The translations under genes and the position numbers were made by a program. The notes below the pieces were generated by a model. That model worked only from the letters and a program-made list of their open reading frames with translations. It did no database searches and was not told the DNA's origin. This document shows positions 26,268 to 35,932 of a DNA stretch of 64,000 bases, piece by piece (position 1 is the stretch's first letter; every line of letters begins with the position of its first letter). The stretch comes from Albitalea sp966211955 (GTDB lineage: Bacteria; Pseudomonadota; Gammaproteobacteria; Burkholderiales; Burkholderiaceae_C). Location of the stretch: assembly GCA_966211955.1 (NCBI GenBank), contig CBIHOF010000018.1:57950-121949 (forward strand). Reading direction: 5' to 3'.

Positions 26268-28073
26268 ATGACAAGCCAGATCATTCATCGACGCGACCTC
26301 GACTTCCTGCTGCATGAAGTGCTGCAGGTCGAGTCGCTGACGAACAGCGTGCGCTTCGCCGAGCATTCGCGCGAGACCTTCGACGCGAGCATCGACGCGG
26401 CCCTGCGGCTTGCGAGCGACAAGTACGCACCTCACAACCGCGACGGCGACCTGCATGAGCCGCGGCTGGTCGACGGCAAGGTGCAGCTCATCGAACCCGT
26501 GGCCGAGGCGCTCGCGGCATTCGCCGATGCAGGCTTCCTGGCCGCAACCTTCCCCTTCGAGCAAGGCGGGATGCAGTTGCCGCGCGTGTTGGCCAATGCC
26601 TGCTGGGCGCTGTTCAAGGCCGCCAACATCGCAACCGACACCTATGCCAGCCTGTCCGTCGGCGTGGCGAACATGATCAATGCTTTCGGCACTCCGGCAC
26701 AACGCGATGCGTGGCTGAAGCCGCTGTTGAGCGGCCGTGTCTTCGGCACCATGGTGCTCACCGAGCCGCAGGCCGGCTCGTCGCTCGCGGACATCACGAG
26801 CAGTGCGACGCCCCTCGAGTCAGGTGATGGCCGCCATGCGATCAGGGGCAGCAAGATCTTCATCACCGCCGGCGACCACGAGCTTGGCGAGAACATCGTG
26901 CACCTCGTGCTTGCGCGGCTGCCCGATGCGCCGGCGGGTGTGAAAGGCATCTCCCTGTTCATCGTGCCCAAGCTGCGGCGGGGCCCGGACGGCCTGGAAC
27001 CCAATGACGTCATGCTCGCCGGCCTCATCCACAAGATGGGCAACCGGGGAACCACCTCGGCGATGCTGAATTTCGGGGAGCGCGGCGACTGCATCGGCGA
27101 ACTGCTCGGCAAGCCCCACGAGGGCCTGGCCTGCATGTTCCAGATGATGAACGAAGCGCGCATCAATGTGGGCCTGAGCGCATCGATGCTTGCCTACACC
27201 GGTTACCGGCATGCACTGGCCTACGCGCGAGAGCGCGTGCAGGGCCGCGCCGCACACGATGCGCGCTCGCCGCGCGTGCCGATTGCCAGGCATGCCGACG
27301 TGCGGCGCATGCTGCTCGCGCAGAAGTGCATTGCAGAGGGCGGGTTGCTGCTGTGCCTGTACAGCTCGATGCTGTCGGACCTGGCAGATGTCGCAGCGAG
27401 CCCAGCCGAGCGTGACGATGCGCATCACCTCCTGGACCTGCTCACGCCGGTCATCAAGGCCTGGTGCTCGTTCCACGGCACGGCCGCGAATTCGCTCGCG
27501 GTGCAGGTGCACGGCGGCTACGGCTACACCCGAGACCATCTGGTGGAGCAGTTCCTGCGTGACAACCGGCTCAACTCCATCCACGAGGGCACGGACGGCA
27601 TCCAGGCCATCGACCTGCTCGGCCGCAAGGTGGCGGCGGCCGGTGGCGCGGGCATGCGGACGCTTGGCCGCGAAATGGCGGCGACGATCGCGCAGGCGAA
27701 GCAGGCACCTCGGACGCAGACGGCGGACCTGCACGCTCGCAGCTGGCCGGACCAACTCGCCCACGCCTGGTCGCAGCTCGACCTGACGACGCAGGTCCTG
27801 ATCGAGCTGCTGCCACGCGACCCCCAGCGGGCGCTTGCCCATGCGAGCCTCTACCTGAACACTTTCGGCCACACCGTCATCGCGTGGATGTGGCTCAAGC
27901 AGGCCCTGGCCGCCAGCGTCGATGCCCAAGGCGAGGACGCCGACTTCTACCGCGGCAAGCTCGCCGCGGCGCATCACTTCTTCCATGCCGAGCTGCCCAC
28001 GGCACTCGCATCGCATGCGGTGCTTCGCAGCCTCGACCCGGCGCTCGTCGAACTCGACGATGCCTGGCTGTGA
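26268..28073 (+). CDS. Acyl-CoA dehydrogenase, large (about 600-residue) type
   Basis: FAD enzyme that introduces the first double bond in acyl-CoA beta-oxidation; 601 residues. FAD/substrate motifs: 'FGTMVLTEPQAGSSLADI', 'MMNEARINVGLSASMLAYTG' and 'GYGYTRDHLVEQFLRDNRLN', with catalytic Glu in 'SIHEGTDGIQAIDLLGRKV'. A C-terminal extension of about 130 residues is typical of the long-chain group. It is a paralogue of the 51986-53869 product. It leads a set with a second dehydrogenase and an acyl-CoA ligase, and has the shared operator upstream. Confidence 0.95.
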   Translation: MTSQIIHRRDLDFLLHEVLQVESLTNSVRFAEHSRETFDASIDAALRLASDKYAPHNRDGDLHEPRLVDGKVQLIEPVAEALAAFADAGFLAATFPFEQGGMQLPRVLANACWALFKAANIATDTYASLSVGVANMINAFGTPAQRDAWLKPLLSGRVFGTMVLTEPQAGSSLADITSSATPLESGDGRHAIRGSKIFITAGDHELGENIVHLVLARLPDAPAGVKGISLFIVPKLRRGPDGLEPNDVMLAGLIHKMGNRGTTSAMLNFGERGDCIGELLGKPHEGLACMFQMMNEARINVGLSASMLAYTGYRHALAYARERVQGRAAHDARSPRVPIARHADVRRMLLAQKCIAEGGLLLCLYSSMLSDLADVAASPAERDDAHHLLDLLTPVIKAWCSFHGTAANSLAVQVHGGYGYTRDHLVEQFLRDNRLNSIHEGTDGIQAIDLLGRKVAAAGGAGMRTLGREMAATIAQAKQAPRTQTADLHARSWPDQLAHAWSQLDLTTQVLIELLPRDPQRALAHASLYLNTFGHTVIAWMWLKQALAASVDAQGEDADFYRGKLAAAHHFFHAELPTALASHAVLRSLDPALVELDDAWL

Positions 28074-28131
28074 CATCAGCCGCCACCAACACCCCACTGA
28101 AATACCCACGAAAGACGCACCGGAGCCGACG

Positions 28132-29337
28132 ATGAATTTCGAGTACTCGCAAAAGACCCTGGCCCTGATCGCACGCGTGTCTGCGTTCATGGACGAACAC
28201 GTCTACCCCAACGAGCGCCGCCATGCGCGCGAAGTGGCCGAGGGCGATCGCTGGGCGCCGCTGCCGCTGATGGAGGAGCTGAAGGAGAAGGCTCGCGCGC
28301 AAGGCCTGTGGAACCTCTTCCTGCCCGAGTCGAAGGCAGGGGCCGGCCTCACCAACCTCGAATACGCGCCGCTGTGCGAGGTGATGGGGCGGGTGTTGTG
28401 GGCAGCCGAGGCGTTCAATTGCTCGGCGCCGGACACGGGCAACATGGAAGTGCTGGAGCGCTACGGCACGCCCGAGCACAAGGCGCGCTGGCTGCAGCCG
28501 CTGCTCGACGGGAAGATCCGCTCCTGCTTCGCGATGACGGAGCCTGGCGTGGCGTCCAGTGATGCGACCAACATCGAATGCGCCATCGTGCGCGAGGGTG
28601 ATGAGTACGTCATCAACGGCCGCAAGTGGTGGTCGTCGGGCGCGAAGGATTCGCGCTGCGCCCTGTTCATCGTGATGGGCAAGACGGACCCGTCGAACAC
28701 CGACAGGCATCGCCAGCAGTCGATGATCCTTGTGCCGCGCGACACGCCCGGGGTGCGCATCGTGCGCGCGCTGGACGTCTTCGGCTACGACGACGCGCCG
28801 CACGGCCACGCCGAGATCGTGTTCGAGGACGTGCGCGTTCCCGCGAGCAACCTGCTGCTGGGCGAAGGCCGCGGCTTCGAGATCGCGCAGGGCCGGCTCG
28901 GGCCGGGGCGCATCCACCACTGCATGCGCACCATCGGCATGGCCGAGCGGGCGCTGGAACTGATGTGCCGACGTTCGCTGTCGCGCGTGGCCTTCGGCAA
29001 GAAGCTGGCCGAGCAGTCGGTGACGCTGGAGCGCATCGCCGAATCGCGCATCCTCATCGACCAGGCGCGGCTGCTCGTGTTGAAAGCCGCGCACATGATG
29101 GACACCGTGGGCAACAAGCTTGCGGCCAAGGAGATCGCGATGATCAAGGTGGCCGCGCCGGCGATGGCGCTGAAGGTGATCGACTGGGCGATGCAGGTGC
29201 ATGGCGCTGCGGGCATGTCCGGCGACTTCCCGATCGCCTACAACTATGCGCAGGTGCGCACCTTGCGATTTGCGGACGGGCCGGACGAGGTGCATCGCAA
29301 CCAGATCGCGAAGCTGGAGCTGGCTCGGTATCGGTAA
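28132..29337 (+). CDS. Acyl-CoA dehydrogenase (ACAD10/11-like)
   Basis: 401 residues. Motifs: 'CFAMTEPGVASSDATNIE' (FAD/substrate), 'SRVAFGKKLAEQSVTLERI' and 'VHGAAGMSGDFPIAYNYAQV', with a C-terminal 'ADGPDEVHRNQIAKLEL'. The DGPDEVH ending fits the ACAD10/11 group. The ATG at 28132 lies 58 nt after the stop of the previous dehydrogenase, with only a modest ribosome-binding site. It is probably cotranscribed with its neighbours for breakdown of a particular acyl-CoA class. Confidence 0.95.
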   Translation: MNFEYSQKTLALIARVSAFMDEHVYPNERRHAREVAEGDRWAPLPLMEELKEKARAQGLWNLFLPESKAGAGLTNLEYAPLCEVMGRVLWAAEAFNCSAPDTGNMEVLERYGTPEHKARWLQPLLDGKIRSCFAMTEPGVASSDATNIECAIVREGDEYVINGRKWWSSGAKDSRCALFIVMGKTDPSNTDRHRQQSMILVPRDTPGVRIVRALDVFGYDDAPHGHAEIVFEDVRVPASNLLLGEGRGFEIAQGRLGPGRIHHCMRTIGMAERALELMCRRSLSRVAFGKKLAEQSVTLERIAESRILIDQARLLVLKAAHMMDTVGNKLAAKEIAMIKVAAPAMALKVIDWAMQVHGAAGMSGDFPIAYNYAQVRTLRFADGPDEVHRNQIAKLELARYR

Positions 29338-29375
29338 ACCCCTGCCCACATCGGATCGGTTGACGCGACAGTCGC

Positions 29376-29440
29376 TTTCAACCACAGAGGACACAGAGCA
29401 GTCTTCTTCTCCGTGTCCTCTGTGCGCTCCGTGGTTGAAA
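29376..29440. repeat. Long imperfect palindrome (CCACAGAGGACACAGAG type)
   Basis: TTTCAACCAC (29376-29385) pairs perfectly with GTGGTTGAAA (29431-29440), and AGAGGACAC (29386-29394) pairs with GTGTCCTCT (29413-29421). The right arm has a 9-nt bulge. It sits in the 213-nt gap between the second dehydrogenase and the acyl-CoA ligase. The wording CCACAGAGGACACAGAG recurs in many unrelated bacterial genomes as a dispersed intergenic palindrome (from memory, not checked). Confidence 0.75.
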
Positions 29441-29550
29441 GGAATTCTCAAGGCTCAGGGTTCCCACCAGTCACCACTGACACCTTCGTGACTTGCCGGC
29501 CGTGACCCGGAACCTAGCATTCCTCGAAACCGCACCCAAGGAGATGACGC

Positions 29551-31245
29551 ATGCAAGACCATCCGTGGATCAAGTCCTACCCCGAAGGGCTGCGCTGGGA
29601 CGTGGAGCTGCCCGTGCGGCCGGTGCAAGACATCATCGATGCCTCCGCCGCGCAGTGGCCCACGCTGAACGCGATCGACTTCATGGGCCGCAAGACGAGC
29701 TATGCCGAGCTCAAGCAGCTGACCGACCGCGCGGCCGAGGGATTCCAGAAGCTGGGTGTGAAACCCGGCGTGCACGTGGGCCTGTACCTGCCCAACACGC
29801 CGCACTACATCATTGCCTTCTTCGGCGTCCTGAAGGCGGGCGGCGTGGTGGTGAACTACTCGCCGCTCGATGCCGAGAAGGTGCTGGAGCACAAGGTCGA
29901 GGACAGCGAGACCGACATCATGGTCACGCTGGACCTGCTGGCGATGGCGCCGCAGATGCTGCTGCTGCTCGACAGGACGCGCCTGAAGAAGCTTGTCATC
30001 GGCAACGTCGCCGAGATGAGCGCGGCACCCGGCCCGGTCAACGACAAGATGAAGGCCGCGGGGCAACTCGCGGACATCCCGTCGAGCGAGCGCATCGTGC
30101 CCTTCGCGACGCTCATCGCCAACGACGGCCGGTACGAACCCCACGACATCGGCGACCCGAACCAGGCGCTCGCAGCGCTGCAGTACACCGGAGGCACTAC
30201 CGGCCAACCCAAGGGCGCGATGCTCACCCACGGCAACCTCACCACCGCCTGCGCCCAAGTCTGGGTGCTGACGCAAGGCGAGCCCAAGGTGCTGGAGGTG
30301 GCCAAGGAAAAGCTGCTGGTCGTGCTGCCGCTCTTTCACATCTACGCGCTCACGGCCGACATGCTTTTCGGCCTGCAGATCGGCGCGGAGCTGGTGCTGC
30401 ACATCCGCTTCGAGCTCGACGCCGCCATGCGCGACCTGGCCGAGAAGCGCATCACCTGCTTCCCCGGCGTGCCCACGATGTTCACCGCCATCCTCTCGCA
30501 CCCCGACATCGCGAAGTTCGACCTGAGCGCGCTGCGCCACTGCAACTCAGGCGGCGCGCCCTTGCCGCTGGAGGTGCAGCAGCGCTTCCAGCAAGTCACC
30601 GGCTGCCCGCTCAACGAAGGCTGGGGCATGACCGAGACGTCACCCACCGGCACCTTCACGCCGACATTCGGCAAACGCAAGGCCGGCTCTTGCGGGCTGC
30701 CCGTGCCGCAGTCGCTCATCAAGATGGTCGACGTGAACGACCCATCACGCGAGGTGCCGTTGGGCGAACGTGGAGAGATGTGCATCAAGGGGCCCAACGT
30801 GATGAAGGGCTACTGGAAGAATCCGGATGCGACGCGTGCGTCGATGACCGAAGACGGCTACTTCCGCACGGGTGATGTGGCGATCATGGACGAGGACGGC
30901 TTCGTCTTCATCGTGGACCGCACGAAGGACATGATCCTGTGCGGTGGGTACAACGTGTACCCGCGCAACATCGAGGAGGCGATCTACCAGCATCCTTCGG
31001 TGGCGGAGGTGAGCGTGATCGGCATTCCGGATGCTTACCGCGGGCAGAGCCCGAAGGCCTTCATCAAGCTCAAGGAAGGTGCCGCGCCGCTCACGCTGGA
31101 GGCCTTGAAGACCTTCCTCGCCGACCGGCTCGGCAAGCACGAGATGGTGCAGGCGATGGAGATCCGCGCGGAGCTGCCCAAGACGCCGGTGGGCAAGCTG
31201 TCGAAGAAGGAGCTGTACGCGGAGGAGGCGGCGAAGCGGCAGTAG
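29551..31245 (+). CDS. Long-chain acyl-CoA ligase (AMP-binding)
   Basis: Activates a fatty or related acid to acyl-CoA with ATP; 564 residues. AMP-binding P-loop 'YTGGTTGQPKGAMLTHGN', the 'WGMTETSPTGTFTP' motif, 'GYFRTGDVAIMDEDGFVFI', and the C-terminal catalytic Lys in 'LPKTPVGKLSKKEL' are all intact. AAGGAG lies 7 nt before the ATG. FadD-like, but chain-length preference cannot be read. It follows two acyl-CoA dehydrogenases, which would use its product. Confidence 0.95.
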   Translation: MQDHPWIKSYPEGLRWDVELPVRPVQDIIDASAAQWPTLNAIDFMGRKTSYAELKQLTDRAAEGFQKLGVKPGVHVGLYLPNTPHYIIAFFGVLKAGGVVVNYSPLDAEKVLEHKVEDSETDIMVTLDLLAMAPQMLLLLDRTRLKKLVIGNVAEMSAAPGPVNDKMKAAGQLADIPSSERIVPFATLIANDGRYEPHDIGDPNQALAALQYTGGTTGQPKGAMLTHGNLTTACAQVWVLTQGEPKVLEVAKEKLLVVLPLFHIYALTADMLFGLQIGAELVLHIRFELDAAMRDLAEKRITCFPGVPTMFTAILSHPDIAKFDLSALRHCNSGGAPLPLEVQQRFQQVTGCPLNEGWGMTETSPTGTFTPTFGKRKAGSCGLPVPQSLIKMVDVNDPSREVPLGERGEMCIKGPNVMKGYWKNPDATRASMTEDGYFRTGDVAIMDEDGFVFIVDRTKDMILCGGYNVYPRNIEEAIYQHPSVAEVSVIGIPDAYRGQSPKAFIKLKEGAAPLTLEALKTFLADRLGKHEMVQAMEIRAELPKTPVGKLSKKELYAEEAAKRQ

Positions 31246-31274
31246 TCGCTCTCTACGCGAGACACCGACGAGTC

Positions 31275-31295
31275 CCCTCTCCCTCTGGGAGAGGG
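31275..31295. repeat. CCCTCTCCC/GGGAGAGGG palindrome, family B
   Basis: CCCTCTCCC (31275-31283), TCT, GGGAGAGGG (31287-31295): a 9-bp perfect hairpin in the gap between the acyl-CoA ligase and iclR. It shares its stem with the copies at 47165-47202 and 53085-53122, but lacks their longer TGGGGTGAGGG arm. It may also act as a transcript end. Confidence 0.7.
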
Positions 31296-31360
31296 AGCAA
31301 GTCCATCCGCTCGTCGTTCTGGTTGTTCGAGTAAGCCCTCTCTTGCGTCGCTCCGATAAT

Positions 31361-31384
31361 GGAATACATTTCCGATTATCGGAA
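31361..31384 (+). promoter_or_regulatory. Composite palindromic operator before iclR
   Basis: GGAAT, 4 nt, TTCCG, 5 nt, CGGAA, with TTCCGAT-T-ATCGGAA (31370-31384) a perfect 7-bp inverted repeat. A near-copy of the half-site (TCCGATAATGGAA) starts 19 bp upstream at 31352. The site is 25 nt before the iclR ATG, fitting autoregulation, and matches 26225-26248 arm for arm. Confidence 0.7.
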
Positions 31385-31408
31385 TCAAGAAAAAGGCTCA
31401 GCGACGCC

Positions 31409-32266
31409 ATGGCCACCGAGCGCCCCGTCAAAGTCAAGAAGACCCGCCTCGCCGGCGACACCGCGCACACCTCGCATGTCGTCACAGAGATCGATGACGA
31501 CGACCCCGACTTCGTCAGTGCCATCGGCCGCGGCTTCGCCATCCTGCGCTGCTTCAAGCGCACGACCAAGATCCTCGGCAACAAGGAGCTCGCGGAGCTG
31601 ACCGGGCTGCCCAAGTCCACCGTCGCGCGACTCACCTACACGCTCACCAAGCTCGGCTATCTCGAGTTCCTGCCTTCGATCGAGAAGTACTCGCTGGGCA
31701 TCGGCGCGCTCACGCTGGGCCAGACCTACCTCGCGGGCCTCGACGTGCGCGAAGTGGCGCGACCGTTGATGCAGCAACTCGCTGACGACGCGGGCGCCAC
31801 CGTCGCCCTCGGCGCGCACCACGGGCAGGACATGGTGTTCCTGGACATCACGCACGGCAACCAGGTCTTCATGATGCGTGTGGCCGTCGGCCAGCGCGTG
31901 CCGCATGGCATGACCGCACTCGGCCGCGCCTACATCGCTGCCCTGAGCGTGGACGAGCGCGAGGCCTTCTCCCGCGACTACAGGAAGCGCGTGAAGCCCG
32001 CCGATTGGCCCCGCATCGAGGAGCTGACGCAGCAGGCGATCCACGATTACGAGAAATACGGCTTCTGCTTCTCGCTCGGCGACTGGAGCGACGATGTCTT
32101 CGCCGCCGGCGTGCCGATGATCTCCAACGACCGCTCCAAGATCCTCGCTTTCAGCTGCAGCGGCCCGGTTCACGAGATGACGCGCAAGCGGCTCATCACC
32201 GAAATCGGCCCGCGGCTGGTGCAGATGCGCGATCGGGTGCACGCGGCGCTGGGCGGGGTGTTCTGA
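31409..32266 (+). CDS. IclR-family transcriptional regulator
   Basis: 285 residues from ATG 31409. An N-terminal winged helix-turn-helix ('NKELAELTGLPKSTVARLTY') is followed by the IclR effector-binding domain ('LGAHHGQDMVFLDITHG', 'VGQRVPHGMTALGRAYIA', 'CFSLGDWSDDVFAAGVPM'). It lies directly after the acyl-CoA dehydrogenase/ligase set and shares its palindrome with the front of that set, so it probably controls their expression in response to a pathway intermediate. An in-frame upstream ATG (31343) would overlap the operator and is not preferred. Confidence 0.93.
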   Translation: MATERPVKVKKTRLAGDTAHTSHVVTEIDDDDPDFVSAIGRGFAILRCFKRTTKILGNKELAELTGLPKSTVARLTYTLTKLGYLEFLPSIEKYSLGIGALTLGQTYLAGLDVREVARPLMQQLADDAGATVALGAHHGQDMVFLDITHGNQVFMMRVAVGQRVPHGMTALGRAYIAALSVDEREAFSRDYRKRVKPADWPRIEELTQQAIHDYEKYGFCFSLGDWSDDVFAAGVPMISNDRSKILAFSCSGPVHEMTRKRLITEIGPRLVQMRDRVHAALGGVF

Positions 32267-32270
32267 GCCC

Positions 32271-32402
32271 TCACTCCATCAATGGCCATGGTCTCGCCGA
32301 TGCGGGCCCCATGACATGCTGGATCTGCGAGCGAGGCGTCTCGATGTGGACGACGGCGGCCAATTCGGCTGGCAACTGCACCACTTGCGGCATTTCAATC
32401 AT
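32271..32402 (-). pseudogene. Remnant of a GyrI-like (AraC effector-binding type) domain protein
   Basis: The minus strand from ATG 32402 reads 'MIEMPQVVQLPAELAAVVHI' then 'ETPRSQIQHVMGP', which resembles the start of GyrI-like effector-binding proteins. The frame then drifts into a stop at 32271. A different frame resumes family-like sequence ('RIGETMAIDGVRAQ') before running into the 3' end of iclR. About 45 of the usual 150 or so residues survive. It is probably a decayed gene with a frameshift and a lost 3' end. Resemblance is from memory, unsearched. Confidence 0.5.
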
Positions 32403-32475
32403 GTGCGTGCTCCGAGTGGCCCCGATCGAAGCCGAGCCGCAAAGCCTTCGGCGAACCCGCGACAAACAAATCGTG

Positions 32476-32505
32476 TTGACACGGATTCCCCTCCACCGCC
32501 ACAAT
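32476..32505 (+). promoter_or_regulatory. Sigma-70-type promoter of the thi operon
   Basis: A perfect -35 TTGACA (32476-32481), 18-bp spacer, and -10 CACAAT (32500-32505). Transcription would begin about 32512, exactly at the 5' edge of the TPP aptamer, which supports the call. Confidence 0.75.
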
Positions 32506-32510
32506 CCGCC

Positions 32511-32609
32511 CCGCTCCGGGGTGCATGCCTTCCGCCAGGAAACTCATGCTGAGATGGTGAATCCGAACCCGCGAACTTGAACCGGCTAGTACCGGCGTAA
32601 GAAGAGCTG
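32511..32609 (+). promoter_or_regulatory. TPP (thiamine pyrophosphate) riboswitch, THI element
   Basis: The conserved blocks appear in order: CCGGGGTGC, then ATGCTGAGATGG, then AACCCGCGAAC, then TTGAACCGGCTAGTACCGGCG and TAAGAAGAGC. P1 can form between GCTC (32513-32516) and GAGC (32604-32607). Downstream GTCCTG (32613-32618) is complementary to CAGGAC (32684-32689), which contains the thiC Shine-Dalgarno, so ligand binding probably sequesters the start of thiC. There is no intrinsic terminator, so the switch is likely translational. Confidence 0.93.
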
Positions 32610-32695
32610 TCAGTCCTGTCGTTCTCGATCCCCTCGTGGGCTCGAAGCGTGCCGGGCGGCCTCCGGAGCACTCATCGTGACCCCAGGACACCGCC

Positions 32696-34582
<1,887 letters not shown>

Positions 34583-34585
34583 GCG

Positions 34586-35701
34586 ATGGTTGCGGGCATG
34601 AAGGCGGATCGCATGCAGATCGGCATTGCCGGCGCCGGCCTGCTCGGGCGGCTGCTGGCGTGGCGGCTCGCGCGGTTGGGTCACGAAGTGGATGTGTTCG
34701 ACGCGGCCGCGGATGCCGCCCCGCGCTTCGGTGCTCGGCAGGCCGCCGCCTTCAGCGCGGCAGGCATGCTCAGCCCGTTGGCGGAGTTCGAGAACGCGGG
34801 CCACGGCGTGTCGGCGCTCGGCGTGCGCTCGCTCGCGATGTGGCCGTCCATCGCGTCGCAGCTGCCGCGCGAGCCCTTTCTCTCGCAGCATGGGAGCCTG
34901 CTGCTCGCACATGGTGGCGATCTCGGTACGGCGTTGCGCATGCTGTCGCGCCTGAAGTCCGCGCCCGCGCCGCTGCGGCCGCCGGAACTGCTCGATCACG
35001 ACCAGCTGAGCCGGCTCGAACCGGCGGTGCATGGCGTCGCGCATGCGTGGCTGCTGCCGGACGAAGGCCAGCTCGATCCCCTGCAGATGCTCGCGGCCCT
35101 GCATGCGCAAGCATGCGAGGCGGGTGTGCGCTGGCACTGGAACCGGCCGGTGGCCGACGTGTTGCCGCATTCGGTTCACTGCGCCGACGGTCCGTCTCAA
35201 CGCTTCGATCTCGTGTTCGATGTGCGTGGTGTCGGTGCGAAGACGCCTGCACCCGACAGCCTGCAGGTGCGCGGTGTGCGAGGCGAAATCATCTGGCTGC
35301 ATGTGCCGGGGCATGGGCTCTCGCGGCCGGTGCGCCTGCTGCATCCGCGGCACCGCGTGTACATCGTGCCGCGTCCGGGCGACATCGTGGTGGTGGGCGC
35401 GAGCGAGATCGAGAGCGAGGACCGTTCGCCGGTCTCCCTGCGCAGTGCCGTCGAGCTGATGGCGGCTGCGCACAGCGTCATGCCGACGCTGGCCGAAGCA
35501 CGCATCCTGCGCATGGACAGCAACCTGCGCCCCGCCCTGCCCGACAACGAACCGCGCATGGATGCACAGCCGGGGCGCGTGCGCATCAACGGACTGTTCC
35601 GCCACGGCTGGCTCATCGCGCCGGCGATGGTGCAGGACGCGCTGACGGCCTGCGGCCTCGTGAACAAGTCGCTGCCCGAATTCGCGGAGGCGGTGGCATG
35701 A
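34586..35701 (+). CDS. thiO: Glycine oxidase ThiO
   Basis: FAD-dependent oxidase converting glycine to the imine used in thiazole formation; 371 residues from ATG 34586 (34598 and 34610 are alternatives). The FAD motif 'IGIAGAGLLGRLLAWRLARL' and C-terminal 'GLFRHGWLIAPAMVQDA' are typical of ThiO/DAO proteins. It starts 3 nt after the thiC stop and overlaps thiS by 4 nt (ATGA). The context with thiS and thiG supports ThiO over a general amino-acid oxidase. Confidence 0.92.
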   Translation: MVAGMKADRMQIGIAGAGLLGRLLAWRLARLGHEVDVFDAAADAAPRFGARQAAAFSAAGMLSPLAEFENAGHGVSALGVRSLAMWPSIASQLPREPFLSQHGSLLLAHGGDLGTALRMLSRLKSAPAPLRPPELLDHDQLSRLEPAVHGVAHAWLLPDEGQLDPLQMLAALHAQACEAGVRWHWNRPVADVLPHSVHCADGPSQRFDLVFDVRGVGAKTPAPDSLQVRGVRGEIIWLHVPGHGLSRPVRLLHPRHRVYIVPRPGDIVVVGASEIESEDRSPVSLRSAVELMAAAHSVMPTLAEARILRMDSNLRPALPDNEPRMDAQPGRVRINGLFRHGWLIAPAMVQDALTACGLVNKSLPEFAEAVA

Positions 35702-35928
35702 AGGCCGAGGCTCAAACCGAAACCACCATCGAGATCCTGCTGGACGGCCTGCCGCGCCGCGTGAACCAAGGCTGCAGCCTGCAGCAGCTGATGGAAGAAC
35801 TCGGCCTTCAGCCCGAGGATGCGGCAACCGCGGTGAACGGCCAGTTCGTGCCGCGCGCGGCGCGCGCCGACCATCGTTTGCAGCCCGGCGATTCGGTGCT
35901 GCTGTTTCGCGCCATCGTTGGAGGTTGA
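35698..35928 (+). CDS. thiS: Sulphur carrier protein ThiS
   Basis: Ubiquitin-like carrier that brings sulphur as a C-terminal thiocarboxylate; 76 residues, ending in the required Gly-Gly ('SVLLFRAIVGG'). The N-terminus is about 10 residues longer than usual ('MKAEAQTETT'). It overlaps thiO by an ATGA junction. The codons for the final Gly-Gly (GGA GGT) also supply the GGAGG Shine-Dalgarno for thiG. Confidence 0.93.
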   Translation: MKAEAQTETTIEILLDGLPRRVNQGCSLQQLMEELGLQPEDAATAVNGQFVPRAARADHRLQPGDSVLLFRAIVGG

Positions 35929-35932
35929 CCCA

